This document shows, one piece after another, positions 1-5,528 of a stretch of DNA of 6,636 nt. Positions within the stretch are counted from its first letter, which is position 1; each line of letters begins with the position of its first letter. The position numbers were made by a program, and so were the translations under genes. The notes under the pieces are model-generated. The model saw nothing but the letters and a program-made list of their open reading frames with translations. It was not told the origin of the DNA and did not search any database. Source of the DNA: Thermoplasmata archaeon (GTDB lineage Archaea; Thermoplasmatota; Thermoplasmata; Thermoplasmatales; Thermoplasmataceae); assembly GCA_021850745.1 (NCBI GenBank), contig JAJZKX010000106.1, positions 1 through 6,636 on the forward strand. The letters are read 5' to 3'.

Positions 1-563
1 TGCATAACCAGGGGTAATGTGTAAGGAGGGTTGAAGAAATGGGATATGATAACTTGGTCAGGGTATGCAAAAGCATTGGAGAATTCCGAGATGCTCAGTG
101 ATGATGTATTGGATGCAACTATGGTGTCTTTATGGAGAATTTTTGATAAAACCTTCAAAAGGTCCTTCTTTACCTCCATCTTTTCGAATATAGCTTCAAA
201 AACAAAGGAACTTCCTGTGATCTCTTCATAGTTGGATACAGTATGTATATGCTTCATGACCATATCTGCAAAGCTTCCCTCTTTCCCCTCATTTAGCTTT
301 GATTCAATAGATGTCTTCTGGTCCGCTGTGAGTGTTATTCCCAAGGATTCTATTCTCTGAATCTCCTTTTCCGACCTGGTTGACAGGAACTTTTCCTGCC
401 TTTCTGCTACGCTTCTTATTCTCTTCTCTGCTTTTTCGAGAAGTTCATTGTTAAGATCGACGAGAATGACTTCCTTTCCATTGCTGGCTAGAAGTTCTGC
501 AATTGAAGCTCCCATGTTACCTGATCCAATAACTGCAACCTTTTCCGGCCTGACGTTTTCCAT
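1..563 (-). CDS. 3-hydroxyacyl-CoA dehydrogenase, NAD-binding domain (5' part only; runs off the left edge)
   Basis: The minus strand is open from an ATG at 563 to the window edge, giving 187 codons with no stop. The product belongs to the 3-hydroxyacyl-CoA dehydrogenase family, which oxidises 3-hydroxyacyl-CoA to 3-oxoacyl-CoA with NAD+ in beta-oxidation or butyryl/crotonyl-type pathways. Visible evidence: a Rossmann nucleotide-binding start at residues 9-36 (VAVIGSGNMG, then an acidic residue ending strand 2, VILVD); the family motif SNTSSLS at 151-157, and HFFNPP at 175-180 with His175 at the position of the catalytic histidine. The linker between about residues 75 and 115 seems somewhat longer than usual. 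The C-terminal helical domain, which would decide between a single-domain enzyme and a fusion with enoyl-CoA hydratase as seen in many archaea, lies outside the window. A TATA-like box 25 bases upstream supports this start and a leaderless message. Family assignment is firm; exact substrate is unknown. Confidence 0.88.
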   Translation of the reverse strand, partial: MENVRPEKVAVIGSGNMGASIAELLASNGKEVILVDLNNELLEKAEKRIRSVAERQEKFLSTRSEKEIQRIESLGITLTADQKTSIESKLNEGKEGSFADMVMKHIHTVSNYEEITGSSFVFEAIFEKMEVKKDLLKVLSKILHKDTIVASNTSSLSISEFSNAFAYPDQVIISHFFNPPYTLPLVM

Positions 564-583
564 ATCTCAATATTTCTTTTCTC

Positions 584-592
584 CATATAATG
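584..592 (-). promoter_or_regulatory. TATA-like promoter box of the 3-hydroxyacyl-CoA dehydrogenase gene
   Basis: Read on the minus strand this is CATTATATG, centred about 25 bases before the ATG at 563. That is the distance expected between an archaeal TATA box and the transcription start, so transcription would begin at or within a base or two of the start codon (leaderless). No Shine-Dalgarno sequence is seen before this ATG, in agreement. Confidence 0.5.
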
Positions 593-701
593 GTAAGGCG
601 AAATCACAAAATAGCATCATTAGATTCTATGCGAAAAGGTTTGTAATAAGAGGTCTACCAAAATATTCAAATAGCATAATTATTTATTATTATTGAAGTC
701 T

Positions 702-812
702 ATGCCCAGGAACAAACTTTCTAAGGACTACCTGGAATTAGCCAGCGACAAAGAATGGGATGAAATAATCTCGGAAAATGAGAGAAGAGGGGGGAGGAAG
801 ATCAGGGAGTAA
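702..812 (+). CDS. possible micro-protein, 36 residues, convergent with aspS
   Basis: A short frame opens at ATG 702 and ends at TAA 810-812: MPRNKLSKDYLELASDKEWD, followed by a Glu/Arg-rich tail rich in Gly-Gly-Arg-Lys. It is strongly charged, has no membrane segment, and the middle (about residues 6-27) could form an amphipathic helix. An AT-rich stretch resembling a TATA element (about 676-690) lies just upstream, compatible with a short or absent leader. Its last 11 bases overlap the 3' end of aspS on the other strand. It fills an otherwise empty gap between two well supported genes, and its codons look like those of the neighbours. I do not recognise the family. It could be a chance frame, and only conservation in relatives would settle it. 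Confidence 0.42.
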   Translation: MPRNKLSKDYLELASDKEWDEIISENERRGGRKIRE

Positions 813-2091
813 CTCTGGTTCTGTCTCTAGGAAACAAAACAACCTCCCTTATGTTAGGTAATCCCAGAAGGATCATAGTTAATCTTTCGAGTCCTATGGC
901 CCATCCTGCATGGGGGGGCATACCATATTTGAAGGCATTAAGGTGGAATGCGAAATCCTTTGGATCTAAGCCCTTCTCCACCAATCTTTTTTTGAGCATT
1001 TCTGGGTCATGAACTCTCTGTGCTCCAGATGTCAGTTCTCTTTCACCATATTGCAGGTCAAATGAGTTGGTTACCTCCGAGTCCCCAGGCTTGGGCATTG
1101 TATAAAACGCCCGTACTTCTGATGGCCACTCTGTGATGAAATAAAACCCCGGGAAATGCTTCCCTATAATTCTCAGCTGTTCCGGATTGAAATCTTCTCC
1201 AAAATTCACTGAGTGCCCGCTATTTGCCAACAATGTCAGGCACTCCCGATAGCTAACTCTGGGATAGGGGAGTGGCTGTATGTGAAGCGAGGGGTTGATC
1301 TCAGACACTTCCTTGCCAAAATCTTTCATAACTTCTTCCAGTCCAGAATTAACTGCTTCTTCAAGAACTTTCATCACTGTTTCGTGATTTGAAAAGCTTA
1401 CTTCAATATCCAGACTAGTGAACTCATTCAGATGGTGAACAGTATTATGCTCCTCGGCCCGGAATGCCGGTCCGACCTCGAAGACTTTATCCATTCCGCT
1501 GGCCATGAGGATTTCTTTGTATAGCTGGGGACTCTGATTGAGAAATACATCCCGCTCAAAATATTTCACCTGAAACAGGTTTGCACCTCCTTCCGTTGCT
1601 GCAGCGACTATCTTCGGCGTATGCACTTCAACAAAACCATTCTTCTGCATGTATTTTCTTATTCCCCATAGCAAGGAGCTCTCAATCCGGAATATTATGT
1701 TATGTCTCTGCTCCCTCAGATCAAGGTATCGATTGTTCAGCCTGGTTTCAAAATCTGACTCAATGTCTTCAAATAGGGCGAGAGGCAATGGTGCCTCTGA
1801 TCTGTTCAATACTGAGATTTCCTCAACATCTATCTCTATCCCCGATTTTGAGCCGGAATTCAACAGAACCTTTCCCCTGACATCAAGCACGGATTCCCTG
1901 TTGATTGTTGTAATCTCCTCGTAGTTTTTCAGATTTTCAGGCCTGAGAGTCAGTTGAATCTTTCCTGTATGGTCCCTCAGAATTATAAATGACAGTTTCT
2001 TGAGTTTTCTTATATCTTGAGCCCAACCCTGGATATGTACAGAGGAGCTGTTTCCCAGTGATGCCACATCTTGAATGTACAAACGTTCCAT
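802..2091 (-). CDS. aspS: aspartyl-tRNA synthetase, archaeal type
   Basis: This class IIb enzyme attaches aspartate to tRNA in the cytoplasm. The N-terminal OB-fold anticodon-binding domain covers about residues 1-95 (GWAQDIR at 22-28, LRDHTGKIQ at 38-46). The catalytic domain follows, with motif 1 around 152-161 (GFVEVHTPKI), the ATEGG substrate loop at 165-169, QSPQLYKE at 186-193, motif 2 around 204-230 (FRAEEHNT and HLNEFTS) and a C-terminal motif 3 (GLERL, then LPNIREVVLFPRDR). The end VTP is typical. The frame is open up to an ATG at 2160 (452 residues), but I choose ATG 2091 (429 residues): archaeal homologues are about 430-440 residues and start just before the Y-I/Y-S segment, and a TATA-like box sits 25-35 bases upstream of 2091, inside the longer version. 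Gln25 and Lys82 occupy two positions known to affect Asp/Asn tRNA discrimination; Lys is the residue of the discriminating Thermococcus enzyme, so tRNA-Asp specificity is likely but unproven. Confidence 0.96.
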   Translation of the reverse strand: MERLYIQDVASLGNSSSVHIQGWAQDIRKLKKLSFIILRDHTGKIQLTLRPENLKNYEEITTINRESVLDVRGKVLLNSGSKSGIEIDVEEISVLNRSEAPLPLALFEDIESDFETRLNNRYLDLREQRHNIIFRIESSLLWGIRKYMQKNGFVEVHTPKIVAAATEGGANLFQVKYFERDVFLNQSPQLYKEILMASGMDKVFEVGPAFRAEEHNTVHHLNEFTSLDIEVSFSNHETVMKVLEEAVNSGLEEVMKDFGKEVSEINPSLHIQPLPYPRVSYRECLTLLANSGHSVNFGEDFNPEQLRIIGKHFPGFYFITEWPSEVRAFYTMPKPGDSEVTNSFDLQYGERELTSGAQRVHDPEMLKKRLVEKGLDPKDFAFHLNAFKYGMPPHAGWAIGLERLTMILLGLPNIREVVLFPRDRTRVTP

Positions 2092-2115
2092 AGCACCGGA
2101 TGACAATTTAACCAT

Positions 2116-2126
2116 TAAATTTATCT
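2116..2126 (-). promoter_or_regulatory. TATA-like promoter box of aspS, deciding the start codon
   Basis: On the minus strand the sequence is AGATAAATTTA, centred about 29 bases before the ATG at 2091. This places the expected transcription start at or near that ATG. If correct, the upstream in-frame ATGs at 2160 and 2115 are not in the mRNA. Confidence 0.5.
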
Positions 2127-2216
2127 TGAGATGGGCATTATTTTCAATGGGAATTCCCATTTCCGGTTACATCTGGAAACGCAGCAAAAAAGTAGTGAAA
2201 TATAGGTTAAGATAAT

Positions 2217-2561
2217 ATGATGTCTGAAATGAATGTTTCTTTAAAAACCCTGGCTCTGACAGGAGGGATCAAGATTGACCTCATTGAGACCTCGGTCATA
2301 GCCCTCATTGTGGTTTTCGCCGCCTTTTTGATTGTGAAGTCGATTGAGTCGCAGAAAACCAGAAAAGCAACGGGCCGAGAATCACTAATTGGTAAGGTGG
2401 GAACAGTCGTTAACAGACTTGATCCAGATGGATGGATCTCAATCGAGGGAATAAGATGGAAGGCACATTCCTCCAAAGGGGATATTTTAGAGGAGGGCGA
2501 AAAAGTGAGGGTTATCTCTCTCAATGGCCTTTCCATTTTAGTTGAAAAACTGGGAAAATAG
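2217..2561 (+). CDS. short NfeD-like membrane protein (one helix plus OB fold)
   Basis: The 114-residue product has a single membrane helix at about residues 22-40 (IETSVIALIVVFAAFLIV). A short basic linker follows, then a compact beta-rich domain from about 52 to 112: GKVGTVV, DGWISIEGIRWKAHS, EGEKVRVISLNGLSILVEKL. That is the pattern of the NfeD C-terminal OB-fold domain (GxxGxxxxxLxPxGxIxxxGxxWxA...GxxVxVxxxxGxxLxV). Short NfeD proteins usually pair with a stomatin/flotillin-type membrane protein and are linked to membrane protein quality control; no stomatin gene or NfeD serine protease domain is present in this window. It is divergent from aspS. ATGs occur at 2217, 2220 and 2229; the TATA-like GAAATATA at 2197-2204 is 28 bases before the third, so the true start may be 2229 (110 residues). 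The family assignment is good; the cellular role is inferred from family knowledge. Confidence 0.85.
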   Translation: MMSEMNVSLKTLALTGGIKIDLIETSVIALIVVFAAFLIVKSIESQKTRKATGRESLIGKVGTVVNRLDPDGWISIEGIRWKAHSSKGDILEEGEKVRVISLNGLSILVEKLGK

Positions 2562-2573
2562 CAACCTCGATGA

Positions 2574-2599
2574 AATCTGAACACCCCTATATTCAGATT
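2574..2599 (+). terminator. perfect 8-bp inverted repeat after the nfeD-like gene (possible 3' hairpin)
   Basis: AATCTGAA at 2574-2581 and its exact reverse complement TTCAGATT at 2592-2599 are separated by 10 bases. It starts 12 bases after the stop codon of the nfeD-like gene. There is no long T-run directly behind it, so it is not a classical intrinsic terminator; it could be an mRNA 3'-end hairpin or a binding site ahead of the ROK kinase promoter. Confidence 0.35.
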
Positions 2600-2653
2600 C
2601 TATTTACCGTCAGGCACCTATGTTGGAGAATAATTCACCATTGGGATCAACCA

Positions 2654-2661
2654 TTTATAAA
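2654..2661 (+). promoter_or_regulatory. TATA box of the ROK kinase gene
   Basis: TTTATAAA is centred about 26 bases before the ATG at 2683, a near-ideal archaeal TATA box at leaderless spacing. It is the clearest promoter in the window. A second AT-rich element, TATAAAG at 2671-2677, is too close to the start to serve this ATG. Confidence 0.6.
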
Positions 2662-2682
2662 CTGTGAAACTATAAAGTGTAA

Positions 2683-3645
2683 ATGTCCGGTTACATCTTA
2701 GGATTTGATGTTGGTGGAACTAAGATTTCTGCTGTTCTTGGGAAAAAGAACGGAGAAATAGTCTCCACACTAAGAAAACCAACTGTTCGACACCTTGGCC
2801 AGGGAAGACTCCTGAAAGATTTTACTGAGATGGGTTGGAAACTTCTCGATGATAACGGAATTTCAAAACCAGATGCCATTGGTATAATCTTTGCCGGACT
2901 GATAGATTCAACCAAGGGTGTCGTTTTATCTTCCCCAAATATACTGGGTCTGAGGAACTTTCCAGTTGCTGAAAAGCTTTCCAATGAATTTGGGGCCGAA
3001 GCATTTTTGGAAAATGATGCCACTGCGGCCACAATTGCAGAGAGATTGTTTGGTGGAGGGGTTAACGTTGATGATTTTGTCTATATAACTTTGAGCACGG
3101 GAATTGGCGGCGGAGCTTTTCTGAATGGCAAACTATACCGGGGAGCACATGGAATGGCCGGTGAGCTTGGACATATGGTGGTTATGTCAAACGGGCCTCT
3201 CTGTGGATGTGGCAGGAGGGGTTGCCTGGAAGCGATTGCCGGCGGGAAGGGAATCGCAAGAAGGGTGTCTGAAAATATAACGGCGATAAAGGAGTCCGAG
3301 ATGCTTTCAGCTCTGAAACCCAATGAAATTGACGCCAAGAAGGTTTTCGAACTAAAATCCAAGGGTGATATGTTTTCCCAGCTGATTTTTGAAGAGACGG
3401 TTTATTACCTTGCCGTGGGAATCGTCAATATAATTAACATACTTGACCCTGAAGTGGTGATTATAGGAGGAGGACTCTCTCTTGCAGGGAATGAACTCTT
3501 TTCCCCACTTAGAAATGCTGTACGGGAGGAGTTCAAATCAATGTACAGGCCGGTTAAGATAATACGAGGCCTGAAAAACGGACATGACATTTCCACAGTT
3601 GCCCTTCCGCTTTTCGTGAAGCCTGAAATTGCAAAAGACAAATAG
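2683..3645 (+). CDS. ROK-family sugar kinase (probable glucokinase/hexokinase)
   Basis: The 320-residue product is a full-length ROK (repressor, ORF, kinase) protein without the N-terminal helix-turn-helix of ROK repressors, so it should be a cytoplasmic ATP-dependent sugar kinase. Seen in order: phosphate-binding DVGGTK at 9-14; LENDATAA at 109-116, with Asp112 the expected catalytic base; STGIGGG at 138-144, the second phosphate loop; GELGH at 160-164, with sugar-contacting Glu161 and zinc-binding His164; CGCGRRGCLE at 174-183, where Cys174, Cys176 and Cys181 complete the zinc site; and DPEVVIIGGG around 256-266 for the adenosine region. All key residues are intact. In related Thermoplasmatales a ROK enzyme acts as glucokinase, but the family also includes N-acetylmannosamine, fructose and allose kinases, so the substrate is inferred. 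The gene appears monocistronic, with its own TATA box upstream and a T-rich stretch downstream. Confidence 0.93.
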   Translation: MSGYILGFDVGGTKISAVLGKKNGEIVSTLRKPTVRHLGQGRLLKDFTEMGWKLLDDNGISKPDAIGIIFAGLIDSTKGVVLSSPNILGLRNFPVAEKLSNEFGAEAFLENDATAATIAERLFGGGVNVDDFVYITLSTGIGGGAFLNGKLYRGAHGMAGELGHMVVMSNGPLCGCGRRGCLEAIAGGKGIARRVSENITAIKESEMLSALKPNEIDAKKVFELKSKGDMFSQLIFEETVYYLAVGIVNIINILDPEVVIIGGGLSLAGNELFSPLRNAVREEFKSMYRPVKIIRGLKNGHDISTVALPLFVKPEIAKDK

Positions 3646-3654
3646 AAATAGGGA

Positions 3655-3669
3655 ATTTTTTATTTATTT
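3655..3669 (+). terminator. T-rich terminator after the ROK kinase
   Basis: A run of six T at 3656-3661 followed by ATTTATTT begins about 10 bases after the kinase stop codon. Archaeal RNA polymerase often ends transcription at such oligo-T tracts without a hairpin. It overlaps the 3' end of the convergent small gene that stops at 3664. Confidence 0.45.
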
Positions 3670-3810
3670 CTCAAGCTTCTTCTTTAATTCCTTTACTTCT
3701 TCCTGAAGTTGCTTGTTCATAGGATTCTTTCGAGCTTTCTCCTCTAGCTCATGGAGCTTATTCTCAATACTCTTTTTTTTGCGGTCTAAATCCCGTTTTC
3801 CAAGTCCCAT
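3664..3810 (-). CDS. small charged coiled-coil protein, 48 residues
   Basis: The frame runs from ATG 3810 to TAA 3664-3666. The product is almost entirely Lys, Glu, Arg, Leu and Asn. Residues 8-27 and 31-47 (MNKQLQEEVKELKKKLE) show hydrophobic positions at heptad spacing, separated by Asn-Pro at 29-30, so two short helices forming a helical hairpin or coiled coil are likely. No signal peptide or membrane segment is visible. It faces the ROK kinase tail to tail and is divergent from the gene at 3924. A TATA-like element lies 25 bases upstream of the ATG. The low-complexity charged composition and heptads are typical of real small archaeal proteins, but I do not recognise a family and give no function. 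Confidence 0.58.
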   Translation of the reverse strand: MGLGKRDLDRKKKSIENKLHELEEKARKNPMNKQLQEEVKELKKKLEK

Positions 3811-3829
3811 ATTAAGGTATTCCCTGGAT

Positions 3830-3839
3830 CAATATCTTA
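3830..3839 (-). promoter_or_regulatory. TATA-like box of the 48-residue coiled-coil gene
   Basis: On the minus strand TAAGATATTG lies about 20-29 bases before the ATG at 3810, again fitting a leaderless start. Its presence is one of the arguments for calling that short frame a gene. Confidence 0.4.
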
Positions 3840-3892
3840 TTTTGCCATATTTAATTTCGATGACTTTGATTTGAGAAGTGAACTGGATATCA

Positions 3893-3900
3893 AAATTTAA
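3893..3900 (+). promoter_or_regulatory. TATA-like box of the gene at 3924
   Basis: AAATTTAA is centred 27 bases before ATG 3924, supporting that ATG over the in-frame ATG at 3957 and suggesting a leaderless message. Confidence 0.45.
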
Positions 3901-3923
3901 AAATGCTTCCCTGATACCACTCA

Positions 3924-4355
3924 ATGGTTATTGAACCAAACTTACAGAATGCCAACATGGCCATAGATAAAGATCTGAAAGGATTGAAGGGAGATGAGCC
4001 TGTTGGAGATATTCCATTATATTCCCATCATATATTTGAGATTCTCATTGAAGAATTTGCAGGTTCACAGACAGGAACAGAAGCTTTTTCCTTGGACAGC
4101 AATGTTTCCTATTCGCTTTCATTTGAGTTCTGCGAAATGAAAGATGAAGATGGCCTTCTGGGAGAATATGAAGAGATACCGACAATGGAAGACCTCCCGA
4201 GGATCCAGACTATTGTTTTCGAGGTAACAGGGATGCACAGATCCAAGGTAACGGAGATTGAAATAACCAGAGAAAGAATCCTGAGCAGCCCCGCAAGGGA
4301 GAGAAAGCATCTCCTTCTTCTGCAGAAGGCTATCCTGAATCGAAAAATGAACTAA
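3924..4355 (+). CDS. conserved-looking hypothetical protein, 143 residues, soluble and acidic
   Basis: I do not recognise the family. The protein has no membrane helix or signal peptide. It has an acidic middle (residues about 70-92, rich in Glu and Asp: CEMKDEDGLLGEYEEIPTME), two beta-like segments (SYSLSFEFCE near 62-71 and IQTIVFEVTG near 94-103) and a basic C-terminal tail with a helical stretch (KHLLLLQKAIL near 128-138). The alternating beta segments followed by a helix suggest a small alpha/beta fold. A TATA-like box 27 bases upstream supports the first ATG. The stop codon overlaps that of the convergent membrane protein gene by four bases. Codon use matches neighbouring genes. It may be a lineage-specific protein. 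Confidence 0.75.
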   Translation: MVIEPNLQNANMAIDKDLKGLKGDEPVGDIPLYSHHIFEILIEEFAGSQTGTEAFSLDSNVSYSLSFEFCEMKDEDGLLGEYEEIPTMEDLPRIQTIVFEVTGMHRSKVTEIEITRERILSSPARERKHLLLLQKAILNRKMN

Positions 4356-5038
4356 TAGACAACTGGCTTTTCCGCTACCTGTCGTTCATCTGTCTTCGGG
4401 AACAGTCTCAGAGCTATGATGAGGATGATCGCAGTAACAGCAAGAGCCATGGCCCAGTATATCAGGCTATAGGTGTGATCCTGAGTTACATTTTCAATTA
4501 CACGGATGTCTGTAAAGACTAACCCACCATCTATAAGGGAATGGGAGAACAGAGCCAGTAGAAAAACTGGTACCTGGTGTTTCATAACCCTTCCCCATTT
4601 GAGTAACATTGCAGTTGAGGGATGAAAAAGTAGTGAAAGTATTACATTAAAACTCAATAGAAGAATTGAAAAATCAGTAAAAGCAGGTCTGACCAGCAAT
4701 ACAGGAAGAAACAGAACTGCAAGATCAACTGCAGAAAAACCGAGACCGATATATATAGTTCTGGAGGCTTTTCTTGTGTCGACCGCTACATATTTCGCAA
4801 ATTCCTGGCAAAAACCTCCAATCATGCCTATGAATATAGAATACTCAATGATGTATGTCTTCTCGAAATGAAATAATACGGTTGAAAGGTCTGTTAATGA
4901 AATGTGACGGATATACAGCAGGTAAATGGTAGGCATGGATTCAATGATTTCCTGCACGATAAGTGCAACAATCATGAACAGGATACCTATCCCGAAGGCG
5001 GATAGTTTTCCAGAATATCTCTCCCTGTCGTATTCCAT
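4352..5038 (-). CDS. multi-pass membrane protein, probable YhfC/PrsW-like glutamic intramembrane protease
   Basis: The 228-residue product has about six hydrophobic segments (roughly residues 15-31, 62-77, 94-116, 124-146, 156-175, 190-212). Polar residues inside them sit in an order I associate with YhfC/PrsW/CAAX-protease-like membrane proteases: QEFAKY at 78-83, GLGFSAVD at 98-105, FHPS at 138-141, and HSLID at 166-170. The expected layout is an acidic pair followed by Arg or Lys, then Phe-x-x-x-His or His, then His-x-x-x-Asp/Asn. Here the usual Glu-Glu is Gln-Glu (Gln78, Glu79), with Lys82, His139, His166 and Asp170 in place. This supports a glutamic-protease-type fold but leaves activity open. 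It lies 17 bases downstream of the ybjQ-like gene on the same strand, so the two are probably co-transcribed. The assignment is by pattern only; an unrelated membrane family is possible. Confidence 0.55.
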   Translation of the reverse strand: MEYDRERYSGKLSAFGIGILFMIVALIVQEIIESMPTIYLLYIRHISLTDLSTVLFHFEKTYIIEYSIFIGMIGGFCQEFAKYVAVDTRKASRTIYIGLGFSAVDLAVLFLPVLLVRPAFTDFSILLLSFNVILSLLFHPSTAMLLKWGRVMKHQVPVFLLALFSHSLIDGGLVFTDIRVIENVTQDHTYSLIYWAMALAVTAIILIIALRLFPKTDERQVAEKPVVY

Positions 5039-5055
5039 TCTGAACTTTAAATCCG

Positions 5056-5424
5056 TTACGAAAGGGAAACCCTTTCCGCTTCTCCCTTTATGTCTTCCAC
5101 TACCACGGCGGTTCCGTATGCGACTATTTCAGACATGGTTTGACCAATCTCTGATGAATCAAAACTCAACCCAATTATGGCGTTCGCACCAGTCTGTTTG
5201 GCTGCTTCCTTTAGCCGGTCCATTGCATGGGACCGTGCATCTGAAAGGAGTTTGACGTATTCAGTAATTTCTCCGCCGGCAAGGGACCTCAGACCAGCCA
5301 TCAGGTTACCTCCTAGCCCCCTGCTCCTAACAGTAATGCCCCAGATTGTACCGATAACCTTTGTAACTTTTTTTCCGGGTACGTAATTTGTGGTAACCAT
5401 AACTATGGATGAATCATCTGCCAT
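5056..5424 (-). CDS. YbjQ/UPF0145 family protein
   Basis: The 122-residue product matches the YbjQ (UPF0145, 'heavy-metal-binding' domain) family nearly end to end: VTTNYVPGKKV at 10-20, IGTIWGITVRSRG at 24-36, the GLRSLAGGE segment at 44-52, a helix with LLSDAR followed by AMDRLKEAAKQ, GANAIIGLSFD at 79-89 and EIVAYGTAVVVE at 99-110. Members are small soluble proteins that form ring-like pentamers; the biochemical role is not established. The open frame continues upstream to a TTG at 5448, but I choose ATG 5424: it is preceded by GGTGAT, complementary to the 16S rRNA 3' end, and the family starts a few residues before the TT..PG motif. A TATA-like stretch (about 5455-5466) is about 35 bases upstream, leaving a leader of about ten bases that contains the ribosome site. 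It is the first gene of a pair with the membrane protein behind it. Confidence 0.92.
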   Translation of the reverse strand: MADDSSIVMVTTNYVPGKKVTKVIGTIWGITVRSRGLGGNLMAGLRSLAGGEITEYVKLLSDARSHAMDRLKEAAKQTGANAIIGLSFDSSEIGQTMSEIVAYGTAVVVEDIKGEAERVSLS

Positions 5425-5427
5425 AAA

Positions 5428-5433
5428 ATCACC
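5428..5433 (-). promoter_or_regulatory. Shine-Dalgarno site of the ybjQ-like gene
   Basis: GGTGAT on the minus strand, three bases before ATG 5424, is a perfect six-base match to the archaeal 16S rRNA 3' end. It is one of only two plausible ribosome sites in the window, and it picks ATG 5424 over the upstream TTG at 5448. The spacing is short. Confidence 0.5.
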
Positions 5434-5528
5434 AGTGTCAGATCGCAATGTGTAAAAATATAATAATCTTTGTATAACAGAGCCTTAATCTCCGCAGCCT
5501 ATTGATTCATGAAAAGGAAGCGAGGTTT

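Noticed and set aside
31..231. Plus-strand frame of 66 codons at the left edge
   Set aside because: It lies antisense to the 3-hydroxyacyl-CoA dehydrogenase gene, whose family motifs are unmistakable.
448..696. Plus-strand frame of 82 codons
   Set aside because: Its first half is antisense to the dehydrogenase Rossmann motif and its second half covers the AT-rich promoter region; the translation has no domain signal.
1581..1924. Two plus-strand frames within aspS
   Set aside because: Shadows of the aspS catalytic and hinge region; compositions are Ser/Leu-rich and unlike real proteins here.
2207..2584. Minus-strand frame of 125 codons opposite the nfeD-like gene
   Set aside because: The plus-strand product has a membrane helix and OB-fold pattern; the minus-strand translation has no coherent features.
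2691..3641. Several minus-strand frames within the ROK kinase
   Set aside because: All are antisense to an intact kinase with every family motif present.
5425..5448. Upstream TTG start for the ybjQ-like gene, adding eight residues
   Set aside because: ATG 5424 has a six-base Shine-Dalgarno match directly ahead and fits the family's N-terminus better.
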